From the NCBI GenBank assembly GCA_030549205.1, contig JAUKTV010000015.1, positions 1-64,000 on the forward strand: a stretch of 64,000 nucleotides of DNA, given 5' to 3'. The position numbers and the translations under genes are program-made. Of the stretch, positions 45,000 to 56,054 are shown piece after piece; position 1 is the first letter of the stretch; each line of letters opens with the position of its first letter. The stretch comes from Apiosordaria backusii (taxonomy: Eukaryota; Ascomycota; Sordariomycetes; Sordariales; Lasiosphaeriaceae). The notes under the pieces are model-generated. The model saw only the letters and a program-made list of their open reading frames with translations, was not told where the DNA came from and did no database searches.

Positions 45000-47670
45000 C
45001 TAGTGTTCGGGTTCGAGGGGAAGGTAGTTGAGCTTGCAAGTGCCGCCGCAGGTTCCGTCGGTGCTGGCCTTGAACTGGCCGAATTCCTCAACCTCGGCGC
45101 TGCCGTTGGAGTAGTTGATGCGGACCTGGTTGACGGTGCGTCTGCTCTGATCGATGTCAAAGTAGTTGGACGGCATGAACTGGATGCCGGAGTGGGCGGT
45201 GGTTTGCACGGTGTTGGGCAGGTCACCGGTGTGGGGGACGTGGTGCATGCCGAGGTTGAGCCAGAGGACGATGTCCTCGTTGCGGACTGATTCGCCGTCC
45301 TTAGAGAAGGTTAGCGAGGCTGCTAGACTGGGAAGCACAAAAGGGAACTTACAAAGTACTTGTCAAAGTTGACGGGAGGGTCATGAACATCCTGGGTGTT
45401 GAAGGCGTGGTAGGCCTTTTGCTCGGAATTCTTCTGCTTGGTGATTTGAATGTCATGGTTGGCCCATTGAGCGGCAACGCCCAAGTTGGTGCTGTTCTGG
45501 ACGGTCAAATGAGCAGTGCCCTTGTAAGGGAGGACACGATAGCCGCGGAGCTCGCCGTGTTTGTTCCTCTCATTCTCGTTGACGATCAGAACCTGAGTGG
45601 CGGAGTTGGGACCCCAGTTGAAGCGGGACTCGTCTTCAGTCTCGATGAACTTGCGCTCGAGGGCCATGGTGTTGCGGACCTTGCCGGCCGACCAGGGGTA
45701 GGACCGAGAGACGGGGACCATGGTCATGAGTTCGATGGAGTTATTGGTGCCGAGGACGTCAAAATCGGCCTTGAAGTTGAGGACGTGGTCGTGCATAGAA
45801 CCGCTAAGGTTGTCATGGATCTTGAAGCCATACTGTCAAGTAAATGCCTACTGATTAGTCACCAGCACCAACACAGAAATTGAAAATTGATGGGTATTTA
45901 CATCTTCGTTGCCAGCAAAATAGGCACTCTGAATATAACCTGAGGCGCGAACTTCAACGGCAAACGAACCATCCAGAAAGAAGGAGAAGGATTGTTGGTA
46001 ATCGTAGTTGCCAATGGTGGCTGGAGGCAGAATTAGCACAATAAAGCAGTCATGCTGTTGCTGGATGACGAACCGATAGACCTGATCACGAAGTAGGTGT
46101 TCTTGGTGACCGAGACGTAGTCACTGGTGGTATGTCTCTGCATGGGGTAATCCGCCACATACTCAAACAAGCAAAGGCTGTCGATGTGGGTGCGAGTCTC
46201 CTCGTTAACGTAGAATGAGGTGTTCATGTAAGTGGCGTAGGCCGGGCAATCGTAGCCTTTGACAAGCTCAAAGGTGTAGGGACCGAAGCCGTAGAAACTG
46301 TCCAAATAGGCAGTACCCGAGTTCATGGGATCATTGCCTGCATGTTGTCAGTGAATTATCAGTACGAAGCGCTGCTGAAAGAAGCTTACCGGCATAGTGG
46401 GCCAAGGCCTCCTGGAGAGACAGTTCATAGACAAGTCTCTCGCCCTTGTAGCGAATGTCGAAGAGACCAGGACCGGTATCACGGCTGAAGCCAACATAGA
46501 AGCTCCAGTCCATCCACTCAACGTACTTCTCCTTGTGATCAACAGCGAACCGGGCGCCAGCTGGGGCAACGATCACTGGCCCCTGAGCCTTGTCCATCTC
46601 AGGAACAACCCCATTCTGGTCGGTTCTTGCCCAGTCGCCATCAACGTTGGGTCCGTTCTTGACGAAACCCTCGCTCCAGTACGCAGCACGGAAGGCCTCA
46701 GTGGTCTCATAGAAGATGTTGTTGTAGAGCCACCCGCGAAGCTGCCACTTGCTGGGGTCTCTGCCGCTGACCTCACTGGAGAAGTAAAGGCCAAGAGGTA
46801 ACAGGGTCATGTCGTCAAAGTCGCCGGTAGGAATGTTCCAGAAGGTGTCCCAGCGAATGATCTCGCCGTCGTCCTGCCATAGAGGGTCAATCCCCCAGAT
46901 TGAAAGGGTGTCGTTTTCCAGGCCGATGGCAGTGCCGTTCCACATGTCGAGGGTGATGTCGGCGATAGAGGCACCGATCTTGAAGAGCCACTCTAAATAC
47001 AGGCGATCGGAATCGGCGTCCAGGTTGCGCACCTTGCCCCCGTTCTTCTTGGTGTAGGGGTACTCGAGGGGCTCCCATCTGGCCGTAGCATTGTCAAGGG
47101 GCAATGGGCCAACAATGATATCTGCATAGTGGGGATCTTCGGTGGCACGGTTGTTGAGAACAACGTGGGCGTATTTGGTGGGCGCAGGACCGTCTCCATC
47201 GACGAAGGAAAGCACGTCAGTCTTGTTGGGCCACATGGCTTCCACAAGTTGGCTGTGAACGCGTGAGTTAGTTATGAATAGGGACAGCTTGGTGTACTTG
47301 ATTCTTACATGGTGTTATCCCATCCACCAGCCTCTTCTGTGACGGTCAAGTTCAGATTAGACTGAGCGAAAAGCCACTCAACAACAGAGGCAACCTCAAC
47401 ATCCGCCAGAGGTCCCCAGACGTTTGGCTTGGGGGCCTTGATCTCGGTAGCCAGGGTCTCAGAGCAGAAGGGTGTCTCGACGGCCCGTTTGTCGCCCATG
47501 ATAGCGCGCTTGAGGCGGTTGGCCATCTTCTTCTTGCCTAATCCAGTATTCTTCACCCAAGGGGCTTTTGGATCGGGGCTGGGACGAGCGAGTGCATCCT
47601 GGGCGAACGAAGTGAGGAGGAGGGCAGAGGTGGCCACGGCCCGAGGGCTGAGGCTGTTGAAGAAAGCCAT
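45000..47670 (-). CDS. Copper amine oxidase, 795 aa to first stop
   Basis: Six exons: 47670-47309, 47252-46390, 46337-46074, 46020-45902, 45832-45353 and 45299-45000, with introns of 52-69 nt. A signal-like N-terminus (SALLLTSFAQDALA) suggests export. The topaquinone precursor is Tyr502 in ATIGNYDYQQ. The catalytic Asp is in AYLDSFYGFG (Asp421). Copper His residues are in MHDHVLNF (550/552) and in LGMHHVPHTGDLP (about 715-719). The enzyme deaminates primary amines to aldehydes with release of H2O2 and NH3. The third intron uses a GTTCGT donor. The frame ends with TAG after PLEPEH, but 25 further codons with coding character follow (see the separate entry). Confidence 0.92.
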
Positions 47671-49789
47671 GGCGATGCTTTCCCCGGTGGGCAGAAAGAC
47701 TGAAGGAACTTGACACAGGTCTGGGAATAAGACTTTCTTCTCATGAGAGCCGCGGAAGGCAACCTTTTATGATAGCCATCGTTCTCCTCTCCTCACCAAG
47801 TATGTCATCGTCGTATCTATCGTAACCCCAGTCAACTGGAGCTCTTATCGGGAAGCTCTTGGGAGTTATCACTGCTTGCCATCCATGCTGAATCGCCCAA
47901 TGAAAGGACGGTGGTTGGCAGCCCTGCAAGACCCCTGCTGCAGGAAGCATAGACCCACTAGATCACGATTCCGCGTGGGAATCCACTTCTGATTCGAGGT
48001 TCAACCTCTGGGCCGGAAATTCTAAGTGCTTTGCTCACACATGGATTAGTCAAGTTATTCGAGAACTGAGAATTTGGAAGTAATAAAGCTGACCGTTTAA
48101 GTACCAGAGGCTGTATCTGACGTGAGTTGTGCATAGGTGTTACTTGGGAAGTTCTTCGGCAATGGAGTTGTAGGTGTTGGAGGTGACAAAGTCGGCCGAT
48201 GCTGGCGGGTCGGTGTGCGAGAGAAAAACACGGAAGCCTTCGACTCGAATCCATCCGAGGCCGGCGTATCCTATCGCATCAGGGCCCAAAATTGGGTTGC
48301 TTGCAAGATAAGACTCAATAGCCCGCACCAAAACGGGTAGAAAACCCGGAGAAAGGCGCATCTAGCAACCAAGTTGGGTGCGGGGCTCTCCCACTTGCCC
48401 GCTGCTTCCTTCCACGATGCCAGAGATTCTTATCTCTGTGGGCGTGTCTTGAGCCTTTTGACAGACTGGGCTCAGTTTCCCCGCCTTTCGCCATTTCATA
48501 TCTTATCGCTCGTCCAGTCGCTATCCTCGACCTCTCCACCAGTCTTGCCTGCCGGAATCACACCTGAGGTTTCTTGGATCTGTTGTCTGCATTCGTGCTA
48601 GTTCTCTGGAATCCATCTTGAATAATTCTGTTCTCAAATATCATCAAAATGGAACAACAACACGAGGCGCCTTAGGTATTCAAGAGAATGTGACAATCGT
48701 ACAAATCGATTCAGGTTTCTGATGTGGCCGATGAACGCGGTGTTGTGAGGAGGCCTATCTGAACATTATGATCATCATCAAACTCCCATCAGGCCAGTTT
48801 CAACAAGCGGCCTCAACAGACCGGACCTATAAGCCGCTCATTTCGCACCGACGAGCAAACAAATTACACACAATAAAGATAAGGTACCTAACAAAACTAT
48901 GAGTCCTGTAGGCGCCGAGCCGTCTGCGACATGGTAAGTCAGTAGGTAGGTAGGCTACCTACTCAGGTGGCTAGGGATCCAGCAATTGCTCTGTAAGTCA
49001 AAAGCCGAGCTGTTCAGAAAAAGCTTGGATCTTGCCATGAATACCTTTCCGTCAGCGTTTGCCGACCATCCCATACAGCTTCTGGGTTCTGGGAAACGCT
49101 TGGCAGGCATCCATACCGGATCACAAACACGGTAGCGACACGCAGGCGATGGCAACCAATGGTCACAGACGGCATGACCAAAGTATAAACATCTTGTTCG
49201 CCACGGGGCTCGGTTGGTCCGAAGTTGTTGAAAGATCTAGTTTCTGATGTTTGACAGCTGAAGACCGGCAGATGTCTGTCGCCCAAAAAGGGTTCTGTGT
49301 CATGGCAAAAGCCGACGACAGCAACGTGGGTGATCAAATTGGGCCGTAGCACCCTTTCAGTCGGCCACATCACTGGTCAGTTGGATGATGAAGACACCCT
49401 CAATCCGGAACCCGGATAGTGCCTGTGGGAGTCGGAAGGGGTCCTTGATTGGTAGGGGGTGAATTGCCGGCACGGTTGTCAGGGCAAGGTACTGTCACCC
49501 CCGCATTTTAAATAGATGACGGGCAAATACAGCATTTAGCATCTAGACGATCCTGGAAATATCAGAGGACGGCATCTCTTATCACAGCACAGCACGGTTC
49601 AAACCAATCTACCTACTATGGGGGAAATCTAAAAGAGGCAAGAGGTTTGCCAGACAAAGGGACGTATATATGCCCGCATCGAAATGCCCATCGTGACGGT
49701 TTTCTTCTTGTTCTGTTTTGTCCAACAACGGTCTCTACTCATTGTGTCCTATTCACATTGGTGGCAAAGAAAACGGCAAAGGGAAAATC
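47671..49789. other. 2.1-kb intergenic region
   Basis: No gene supported on either strand. It contains a small inverted TAGGTAGGTAGGCTACCTA motif at ~48942-48961. It is the upstream region of two divergent genes. Confidence 0.5.
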
Positions 49790-50986
49790 ATGAAGTGGCT
49801 CGCCCTTTCTGCGCTTCTCGCGCCTTCGCAGGCTGCGTTGCGATTTGGTTGTTCAACCCTGACCATCCAGAGACTCGACCCCCTCGTCGAACCCGGTGCG
49901 CTTCCTTCGGCCCATCTTCACCAGATCGTCGGTGGAGATGCCTTCAATGCCACGATGACTGGTGATATTGGCAACCAAGGAACATGCACGACTTGCACCT
50001 TCAGCGAGGACTTCTCCAACTACTGGACAGCCGTCATGTTTTTCAAGCATCCCAATGGCACCTACAAGCGTGTCCCCATCATGCAGAACACAGCCCTGCC
50101 CAACGGCATCAACGGAGGCATGACGGTCTATTATACTCAGCAAGACTTCAACTCCAACGGCAACGTCAAGATCACGTCGTTCCCACCTGTGAGTGTCCCT
50201 GAAATACCTAAACTAGTGCCATCAATATGATAGCAATACTGACTCGGTGACTGGCTTAGGGCTTCCGCATGGTCGTTGGTAACCCCACCACGACCTCTCT
50301 CAGCGGCTCCAGGGCCAACGTTGGCCTCAAGTTCGTCTGTCTTGAGGACAAGGGCACTCGCTTCCCCGAGCTCTCCGATTTCCCTACCAAGCCCTGCAGA
50401 GGCGGTATCATGACCGTTCACCATTTCCCTGCGTAAGACAAACCGACCACCCCCTGATACTTTGAGTTGTACTAACATAGCGACAGCTGCTGGGATGGAA
50501 AGAACGTCGACTCCCCCGACCATCAATCCCACATGTACAACACCGGTCGTGAGGCCTTCCAAAATGCCGGACCTTGCCCCGCTTCCCACCCTGTTCGCAT
50601 GCCTCAGGTTGCGTACGAGACACTCTGGGATACGACACAATTCAACAGCATGTGGCCCAGCGGTGGCGCCAACCCCTTCACGCTCTCCTACACCGACTCA
50701 AAGGGCTACGGCACCCATGCCGACTACCTCTTCGGCTGGAAGGGTGACTCCCTTCAAAAGGCCATGGACCACTCCTGCATGTTCAACGCTTGTGAGAACG
50801 GCCGGCCGCTTAAGTCGCAAAATGTTGCGGCCATGAACCGGTGCACCATCAAGAAGATCGTCAACGAAGACACTGGCGACAACTGTGAGTCCTTTTCCAA
50901 GTCAGTTTGAAGTTGTCTTTAATAGCTAACCTCTTTCAACAACAACAGGGCTCAAGGCTATGCCCGGCCAGAGTGCATCCAGCTAA
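49790..50986 (+). CDS. Secreted DUF1996 protein, 335 aa
   Basis: Four exons (49790-50188, 50260-50432, 50487-50884, 50949-50986) with introns of 71, 54 and 64 nt join in frame. The signal peptide MKWLALSALLAPSQA is followed immediately by the DUF1996 core. Hallmarks include PLVEPGALPSAHLHQIVGG near the mature N-terminus, CTTCTFSEDFSNYW, the CWDGKNVDSPDHQSH block, CPASHPVRMPQ, and HADYLFGWKGD with a His-Asp pair. The family is widespread in ascomycete secretomes and its biochemical role is not settled. The frame is open further upstream (49718), but ATG 49790 starts the signal peptide. Confidence 0.9.
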
Positions 50987-52293
50987 GTATCTGAATAAGA
51001 GAGAAAGGTCACAGTGAAAAGAGAGGGGTGTACCACCAACTTTGCTAGAAAGCGGGAAGAATGTTTTACGGCGAAGGGAGAATGAGTTTGATCGTATTGC
51101 CCATTCATTAGTTGATCCTGGGAATGTAACACCCTTTTGTCAGCTTTAATATGCCTACATGTAATTCACATATATATCTCATATCTTCACCTATTTTATC
51201 CACTCCTTTATTTCGGCTATCTTAGGAGTTGAGTTATTTCCTATTGACTTTCCAGTTGTAGACCTTTGTAGCGATTTTCCTCAACCATTTTATCCACTCC
51301 TCTTACTAGGCCATCTCGGTAATCGAGGCTTCCGAAATACTATTATTAACGATATTTAAGGCTTTAACTACTTTAATATAATTAGGTTTAGAATTTAGTT
51401 ACTTTTCTAAGCTTAATATTATAATAGTATAACTAAATTAAATAATAGTAATAGTATCGGTTAGATTTTCGATAATTTTGGTTACTTAATAGTAGAAACT
51501 TATATATTTAGCCTTTAGGGGTATTTTAATTATAGGGTTAATAATAATTTAGCCCTTTTTAGTAATAATAAGTATGTTAGGTAATGCTATTTTTATTAAA
51601 TATAAAATTCAGAAGGTATAGTTAGTAGTATTAATCTTTACTTTTTTAGTAAGTAGAGATATATTTATTTTTATTTATGCTATTTAAAGGTATAATTAGT
51701 ATAATATATACTATTTAAATTATTGGGGTAAGATATGGTTTAAAAGTATTAATCTCTATGTTTAATATAAGTATTGACAATTGTTAAGCTTTTCCGGTAT
51801 TTTTTATAGTATAAGGCAGCTACTAACTAATTTAAAAAAGCCTACTTTAGCTAGGTTTAGTCATCAAACATATCTCATGTCACCACGGGAATGTTATGAA
51901 GCTCGAGCTTGGTGAGATGTGAATTTCATAATTCCGGGTAGGTATCCGTATCTTCATCTTATCGATAAGCTTGTCCTTGTGTCACGCCGCCCCCTGGCAG
52001 TTGAAAGTAAACCCAATGTGCACAGACAGCTGATGATCTGTCGACGTTGGTGGCTGGTTGCACCACTCACATTGCTCCAAGCCACTATGAGGACAGTGCA
52101 CATGACGCTAGGCAGACAGCTCCACTACCTACCGTAAAAGTGTTTGTTGGGTTTCTGTCAGGTGCTCGATCTTTCCACCTCAGCTCACAACTCACAGCCC
52201 CTCACCCGCCGATATCAACTTCACAAAGCCTATTCAGTATCCGATATCAACCACAGAAGTATACACGCAATCGCACCACACGATCTCTCAGCC
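50987..52293. other. Intergenic region with a RIP-mutated island
   Basis: Normal DNA at both ends encloses an AT-rich stretch from about 51340 to 51855, whose composition and lack of C in CA context look like RIP. No TIR, LTR or coding motif is seen in it. TTTTATCCACTCCT occurs twice, at ~51195 and ~51289, just before the island. Confidence 0.6.
51340..51855. repeat. Small RIP-mutated relic
   Basis: An AT-rich, stop-saturated ~0.5-kb island with sharp borders and no preserved ends. Probably the remains of a transposon fragment. Confidence 0.55.
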
Positions 52294-53175
52294 ATGACCC
52301 AGATAACCCGGCACCAAAGTCTTTCCACCCGGGCACCTCCCAGTCCCAGCCAAGCCACTGATGTGGGAGACCTCCTCGAAGTCGAACCCATGCCTATCGC
52401 AGATGACCCGCTGCCTCCTTACTCCCTCAACAATGACGACTCTTCTCCCCATGGTACTCCCGTCCCTCAGTCCAACACGAAATCTCCACAGAACTCAACC
52501 AGGACCCAACCACGGGAGGACGTCTACAACGGCCCACCCCGCCTGCACATCCTCGCGGCTGCCTGGGGAGGCGTAACAGTAACGCCTGCCATCAAGTCCC
52601 TCATCCGCACCAGCCCGCCACCTCCACATGGTGTCGGCTGTCAAATTCTCCCTCTCGAAATGCGCAACATGCACAGCCTCCTTCAGCCCGATCCCGCTTC
52701 TGGCACCAACAAAGTTTTGAGCCTGGTCTACCGATACGATGGCGACCAATACCCCACTGTTCTCAATCTACCAGAGACGATCCGTCCATCACTCATCACT
52801 ATCGCCAAACCTTCGGCCGTATCTCAGCTCGGCGGCGCCAACCCTGGGAACGGTGGCTATCGAGCTATAATATCACAGCCATGGCGGTCCATCACGTCAT
52901 CCTCCTCGTTGACCGGCCCCAAGGTGGAAATCCTGGCTGTGTTTTACGGCAAAAAGCGTATCGAACACCCCGCTGTGCTTGAGGAGCTAGCCAATTTCTT
53001 TGAAGGCCGCACAAGACAAATCCGCATGACCAACACATTCTTCCGCGGTGACCCATGGCCGTACACGATAAAGTCCTGGACCGTGTACTTTCAATTTGTA
53101 GGTTCGAGGGTGGGCGTTCAGGTGGTGACCGGGTGGGAGAACCAGGCTCTTGAGCAACCATGGACTCGAGACTGA
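52294..53175 (+). CDS. Unassigned intracellular protein with Pro-rich N-terminus, 293 aa
   Basis: The frame is open from 52144, but ATG 52294 (MTQITRHQSLSTRAPPSPSQ) is the likelier start, since the upstream part lacks coding character. A disordered Pro/Ser-rich N-terminal third is followed by a globular C-terminal part: RLHILAAAWGGVTVTPAIKS, LSLVYRYDGDQY, KVEILAVFYGKKRIEHPAV, NTFFRGDPWPYTIKSWTVYF. The repeated hydrophobic strand plus YG- or WGG-turn pattern suggests a two-module beta-rich fold, as in several fungal hypothetical proteins. No signal peptide and no known domain that I can name. Confidence 0.65.
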   Translation: MTQITRHQSLSTRAPPSPSQATDVGDLLEVEPMPIADDPLPPYSLNNDDSSPHGTPVPQSNTKSPQNSTRTQPREDVYNGPPRLHILAAAWGGVTVTPAIKSLIRTSPPPPHGVGCQILPLEMRNMHSLLQPDPASGTNKVLSLVYRYDGDQYPTVLNLPETIRPSLITIAKPSAVSQLGGANPGNGGYRAIISQPWRSITSSSSLTGPKVEILAVFYGKKRIEHPAVLEELANFFEGRTRQIRMTNTFFRGDPWPYTIKSWTVYFQFVGSRVGVQVVTGWENQALEQPWTRD

Positions 53176-53403
53176 TGACACCATGACACTGTCCCACCCT
53201 TCATGGCACACATGTGAATCGATGCCTTGTACATTGGGAAGCGATGCGCAGCCTTTGTTTGTGTCACTGGACTTCGTGGATGACGTTGACAGAGGCTACA
53301 AGTGGCACCTCTGTCTCGTTTGATTCACGGGTATAAGGAGCTGCACATTAGAAATCATGGATGAACGACTTGGTATTGCCAGTCCCACATGATTACTGGC
53401 ACT

Positions 53404-53916
53404 ATGGCATCAGTGATTGCTTTGTTTTTGTTGTTTTTTCCTTCCAGTCGAGCGCACCCGCAGCATAGAAGATGGGAGCCATCAACCTTGTACACAGACA
53501 GTCGTCCGCCGTTTTCGATCCCTCAATTTAACAAGACCTATGTCTGTTTTCCAACGGCAACAGCAACAAGAGCATCGCTACAAGTAATTCCGATTCCGGA
53601 TGAACCCACCTCGACGTCAAGGGCATCATTACAAGTCATTCCAATCCCAGACACAATCTGGACTACCGTTCCCATCGCAAACTTGACGGCTGATCCCTTT
53701 TGCGTCAACGCAGCAGCACCTCATGAAGGGATTGGGAATCACTGTGTTTGCCAGAACGGCGAAACCTTGAGCATTATACCGTACACGAGTGGGGGCAACA
53801 GTTCGGATTACCAGCCCTGTGCTTACACGACCGTCGACCAGGAGTCTGAGTCTACAACATCGACTGTTGCGATGCCGAGTCAGACGCTCGTGACTTGTAC
53901 GATGAGTATGCCATAG
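53404..53916 (+). CDS. Small secreted protein with an internal repeat
   Basis: Starting at ATG 53404 the protein begins MASVIALFLLFFPSSRA, a signal peptide (an in-frame ATG at 53389 adds five residues). The mature part is Ser/Thr-rich. RASLQVIPIPD is duplicated (53569-53601 and 53620-53652), and four Cys lie around FCVNAAAPH and NHCVCQNGE. No domain is recognised. The size and Cys content fit a secreted effector-like or wall-associated protein, which is inference. Confidence 0.6.
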   Translation: MASVIALFLLFFPSSRAHPQHRRWEPSTLYTDSRPPFSIPQFNKTYVCFPTATATRASLQVIPIPDEPTSTSRASLQVIPIPDTIWTTVPIANLTADPFCVNAAAPHEGIGNHCVCQNGETLSIIPYTSGGNSSDYQPCAYTTVDQESESTTSTVAMPSQTLVTCTMSMP

Positions 53917-54163
53917 GCGAAGGGGTCTCGAAAGAATTTGGTGGTTGGGAAGGTTGTCCAGGTCGGAATGTTAGATCAGAATACATGTCTGTTTATCTAC
54001 ATTTCCATATTAATCTTTTGCGCAAAAAATCACAAGTGATAATCCCTTTCACTGGAAACCTTGGGGCCTCTTCTTCCCCACACTTCCTCCATGTTCATAT
54101 CTTCTCTGCCACTGTTGTCTTGTCAGTATTCTCTCCCTCAAATTTGCTTAGGTAGGGAAAGAC

Positions 54164-55497
54164 TCACTCATCCTTGAGATTGATATATGGCTCCGTGACC
54201 CCCTTTGCAGTATCTGGATTTCTGAAGATGACATTTTTGGTCTGTTCCATGTTCTTGTTAGCATTCCTCCTTCTATTTCTTTTGTCCGCTGGTGATAAAC
54301 TTACCAACCCCAGCGTGAGATGGATACTAGCCGGCGCAACCACCAACTTCTCCTCCACCTCCTCCCCGCGAATAAGGGCAGCAATATTCCTCGCAGCAAC
54401 ACCCGCCTGCACCAGCCCCGGCTTTGCTGCCTTGTGAGCCCCGCAGTCGTTGATATCCCCCACCGCGAAGAGGTCCCTGTACCCCTCTTTCTGCATCGTC
54501 GGTTGCACTTTCACAAACCCATTCCTTTCATTTATCACCCCATCTCCCAGAGTTCTCAACCACTGGTTATTCGGCGTCTGGCCCGTAGCAGTAATGACAA
54601 AATCCGCCGTTAGAACCCTCCCATCTTGGAGTTTGACCTCTGTGGGCTTGGTTTCGAGGGGAAACCCACCCTCGGGAAGAACCACCCGGCTGCCGGTGAT
54701 GAGCTTCACACCGAGCTCGGCAAAGCGGGACTTGATGAGATCGGACAGGGCGGGGTGGTAGACGGGCATGAGTGTATCTCGCGAGTGGATGAGCGTTACT
54801 TGTTTGTGGGGGTAAATCTCGCGGAGGTCGCAGGCCATTTGGACGCCGACTGCGCCGCCGCCGACGATGGCGATGGAGTCTGCCGAGCGGAGGGAGGATT
54901 GGTAGGACTGGAGGAAGGCGATGGCGGAGGGTTTGGTGTCACCGTTGGGGATGGTGCCGGGGGGGTGAGAGGGCGGTGCCGGTTGCTGCGACGAGGTGGT
55001 CGAACGAGAGGGTTTTGGAGCCGGAGTATTCTCTGTCTAGGAGGAGGGAGGTGCAGTCTGGGGAGATGGAGAGGGCTTTGGCCTGGATGACCGAGTGGCG
55101 GGAGGGGTCTGGGGAGAGGGAAAAGGTGGAGGTGTAGGGGATGAGACATTTGTGCTCGTGGGTGGGGAGGGTGGCGAAGCGAGGCTGAAGGGGTACGGTT
55201 AGTAGGGGGGTGAGATGGTTGGGGGATAGATACATACAAAAGCGAATAGGTGGTGGAAGTGGGTGTGTGGTTCGACTAGGAGGACCTTTGGACAAGATCA
55301 ATGTCAGTTTTTTTGGGTCGCCTAAAAGGGGAAAGAGACTCTTACACGATGGGATGGAGGAAGGAGGTTGGCTAGCTCTTTTGCCGTGGCCTGGTCAGAA
55401 TCAGGGAGGTCAGCAAATGTGCCCTGATAAGAACAACACTGACCACTCCGACATATGAACCACCGACAACTACGATGTTCTTGCAAATCTGTGCCAT
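54164..55497 (-). pseudogene. AIF/AMID-like FAD-dependent NAD(P)H oxidoreductase with a homopolymer frameshift
   Basis: Five exons can be built: 55497-55444, 55390-55346, 55285-55238, 55184-54305 and 54241-54164. Exon 1 gives the FAD dinucleotide fold MAQICKNIVVVGGSYVGV. Then come VLLVEPHTHFHHLFAF and SFDHLVAATGTALSPP. At a run of seven G (54959-54965) the frame shifts by one, and coding continues as TIPNGDTKPSAIAF and the NAD(P)-binding fold IAIVGGGAVGVQMACDL. A third conserved block is DLFAVGDIND. The last intron (54242-54304, GTAAGT, branch CTAAC, ACAG) is 63 nt, stop-free and in frame. The family transfers electrons from NAD(P)H to quinones or O2. Six G would keep the frame, so an indel error is as likely as true loss. 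Confidence 0.78.
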
Positions 55498-56054
55498 TTC
55501 TTTTTTTTTTTTTTGCTAGGACTTATTTCGAGGGATTATGTTCTCTTGGTTTAGTGAAAAGAGTTGAAGACGATCTGTGCTATTTTGTTTCAGAATATGG
55601 GGGCTGGACTGGACTCGGTGGAGGTGGAACCAGCATAAAAGCACTGGGTCAATTTAGCCTTTTTTTTTTTTGGATGTTGGAACAGCTTTGATAATGAACT
55701 CTATAGAAACAAGAACAGTAAAGCATGTCACTCTTCAGGATAGGTAACTGGCAGATTTTATTCAAGACCATTGAGAGTCATCGCCGAGTTGCATTCTCAA
55801 GCCTTGATCCCTTCACCCATGTCTCATGATGAGTGAGCAACGGCAAACTTGAGTGGGGACCGGCTTCGGCTTCGCGGCTTCTGGCTCTCAAGGGTTAACT
55901 ATTTACCGCAACATTCTCCCAGCAGCCCTCATCCTTTCTACCTTATGATCGACTGTGTCGTAGATGTATAAATCAACAAAGAATTGACGTGCATCCAGTT
56001 TGACGATGGTTGGCCCAGTCAAGAGTTGTGATGCTGACTCGAACATGAAAATCG
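55498..56054. other. Intergenic with two poly-T runs
   Basis: No gene supported. A T run of 14 lies at ~55501-55514, directly upstream of the AIF-like start, and another of about 12 at ~55659-55671. Confidence 0.5.
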
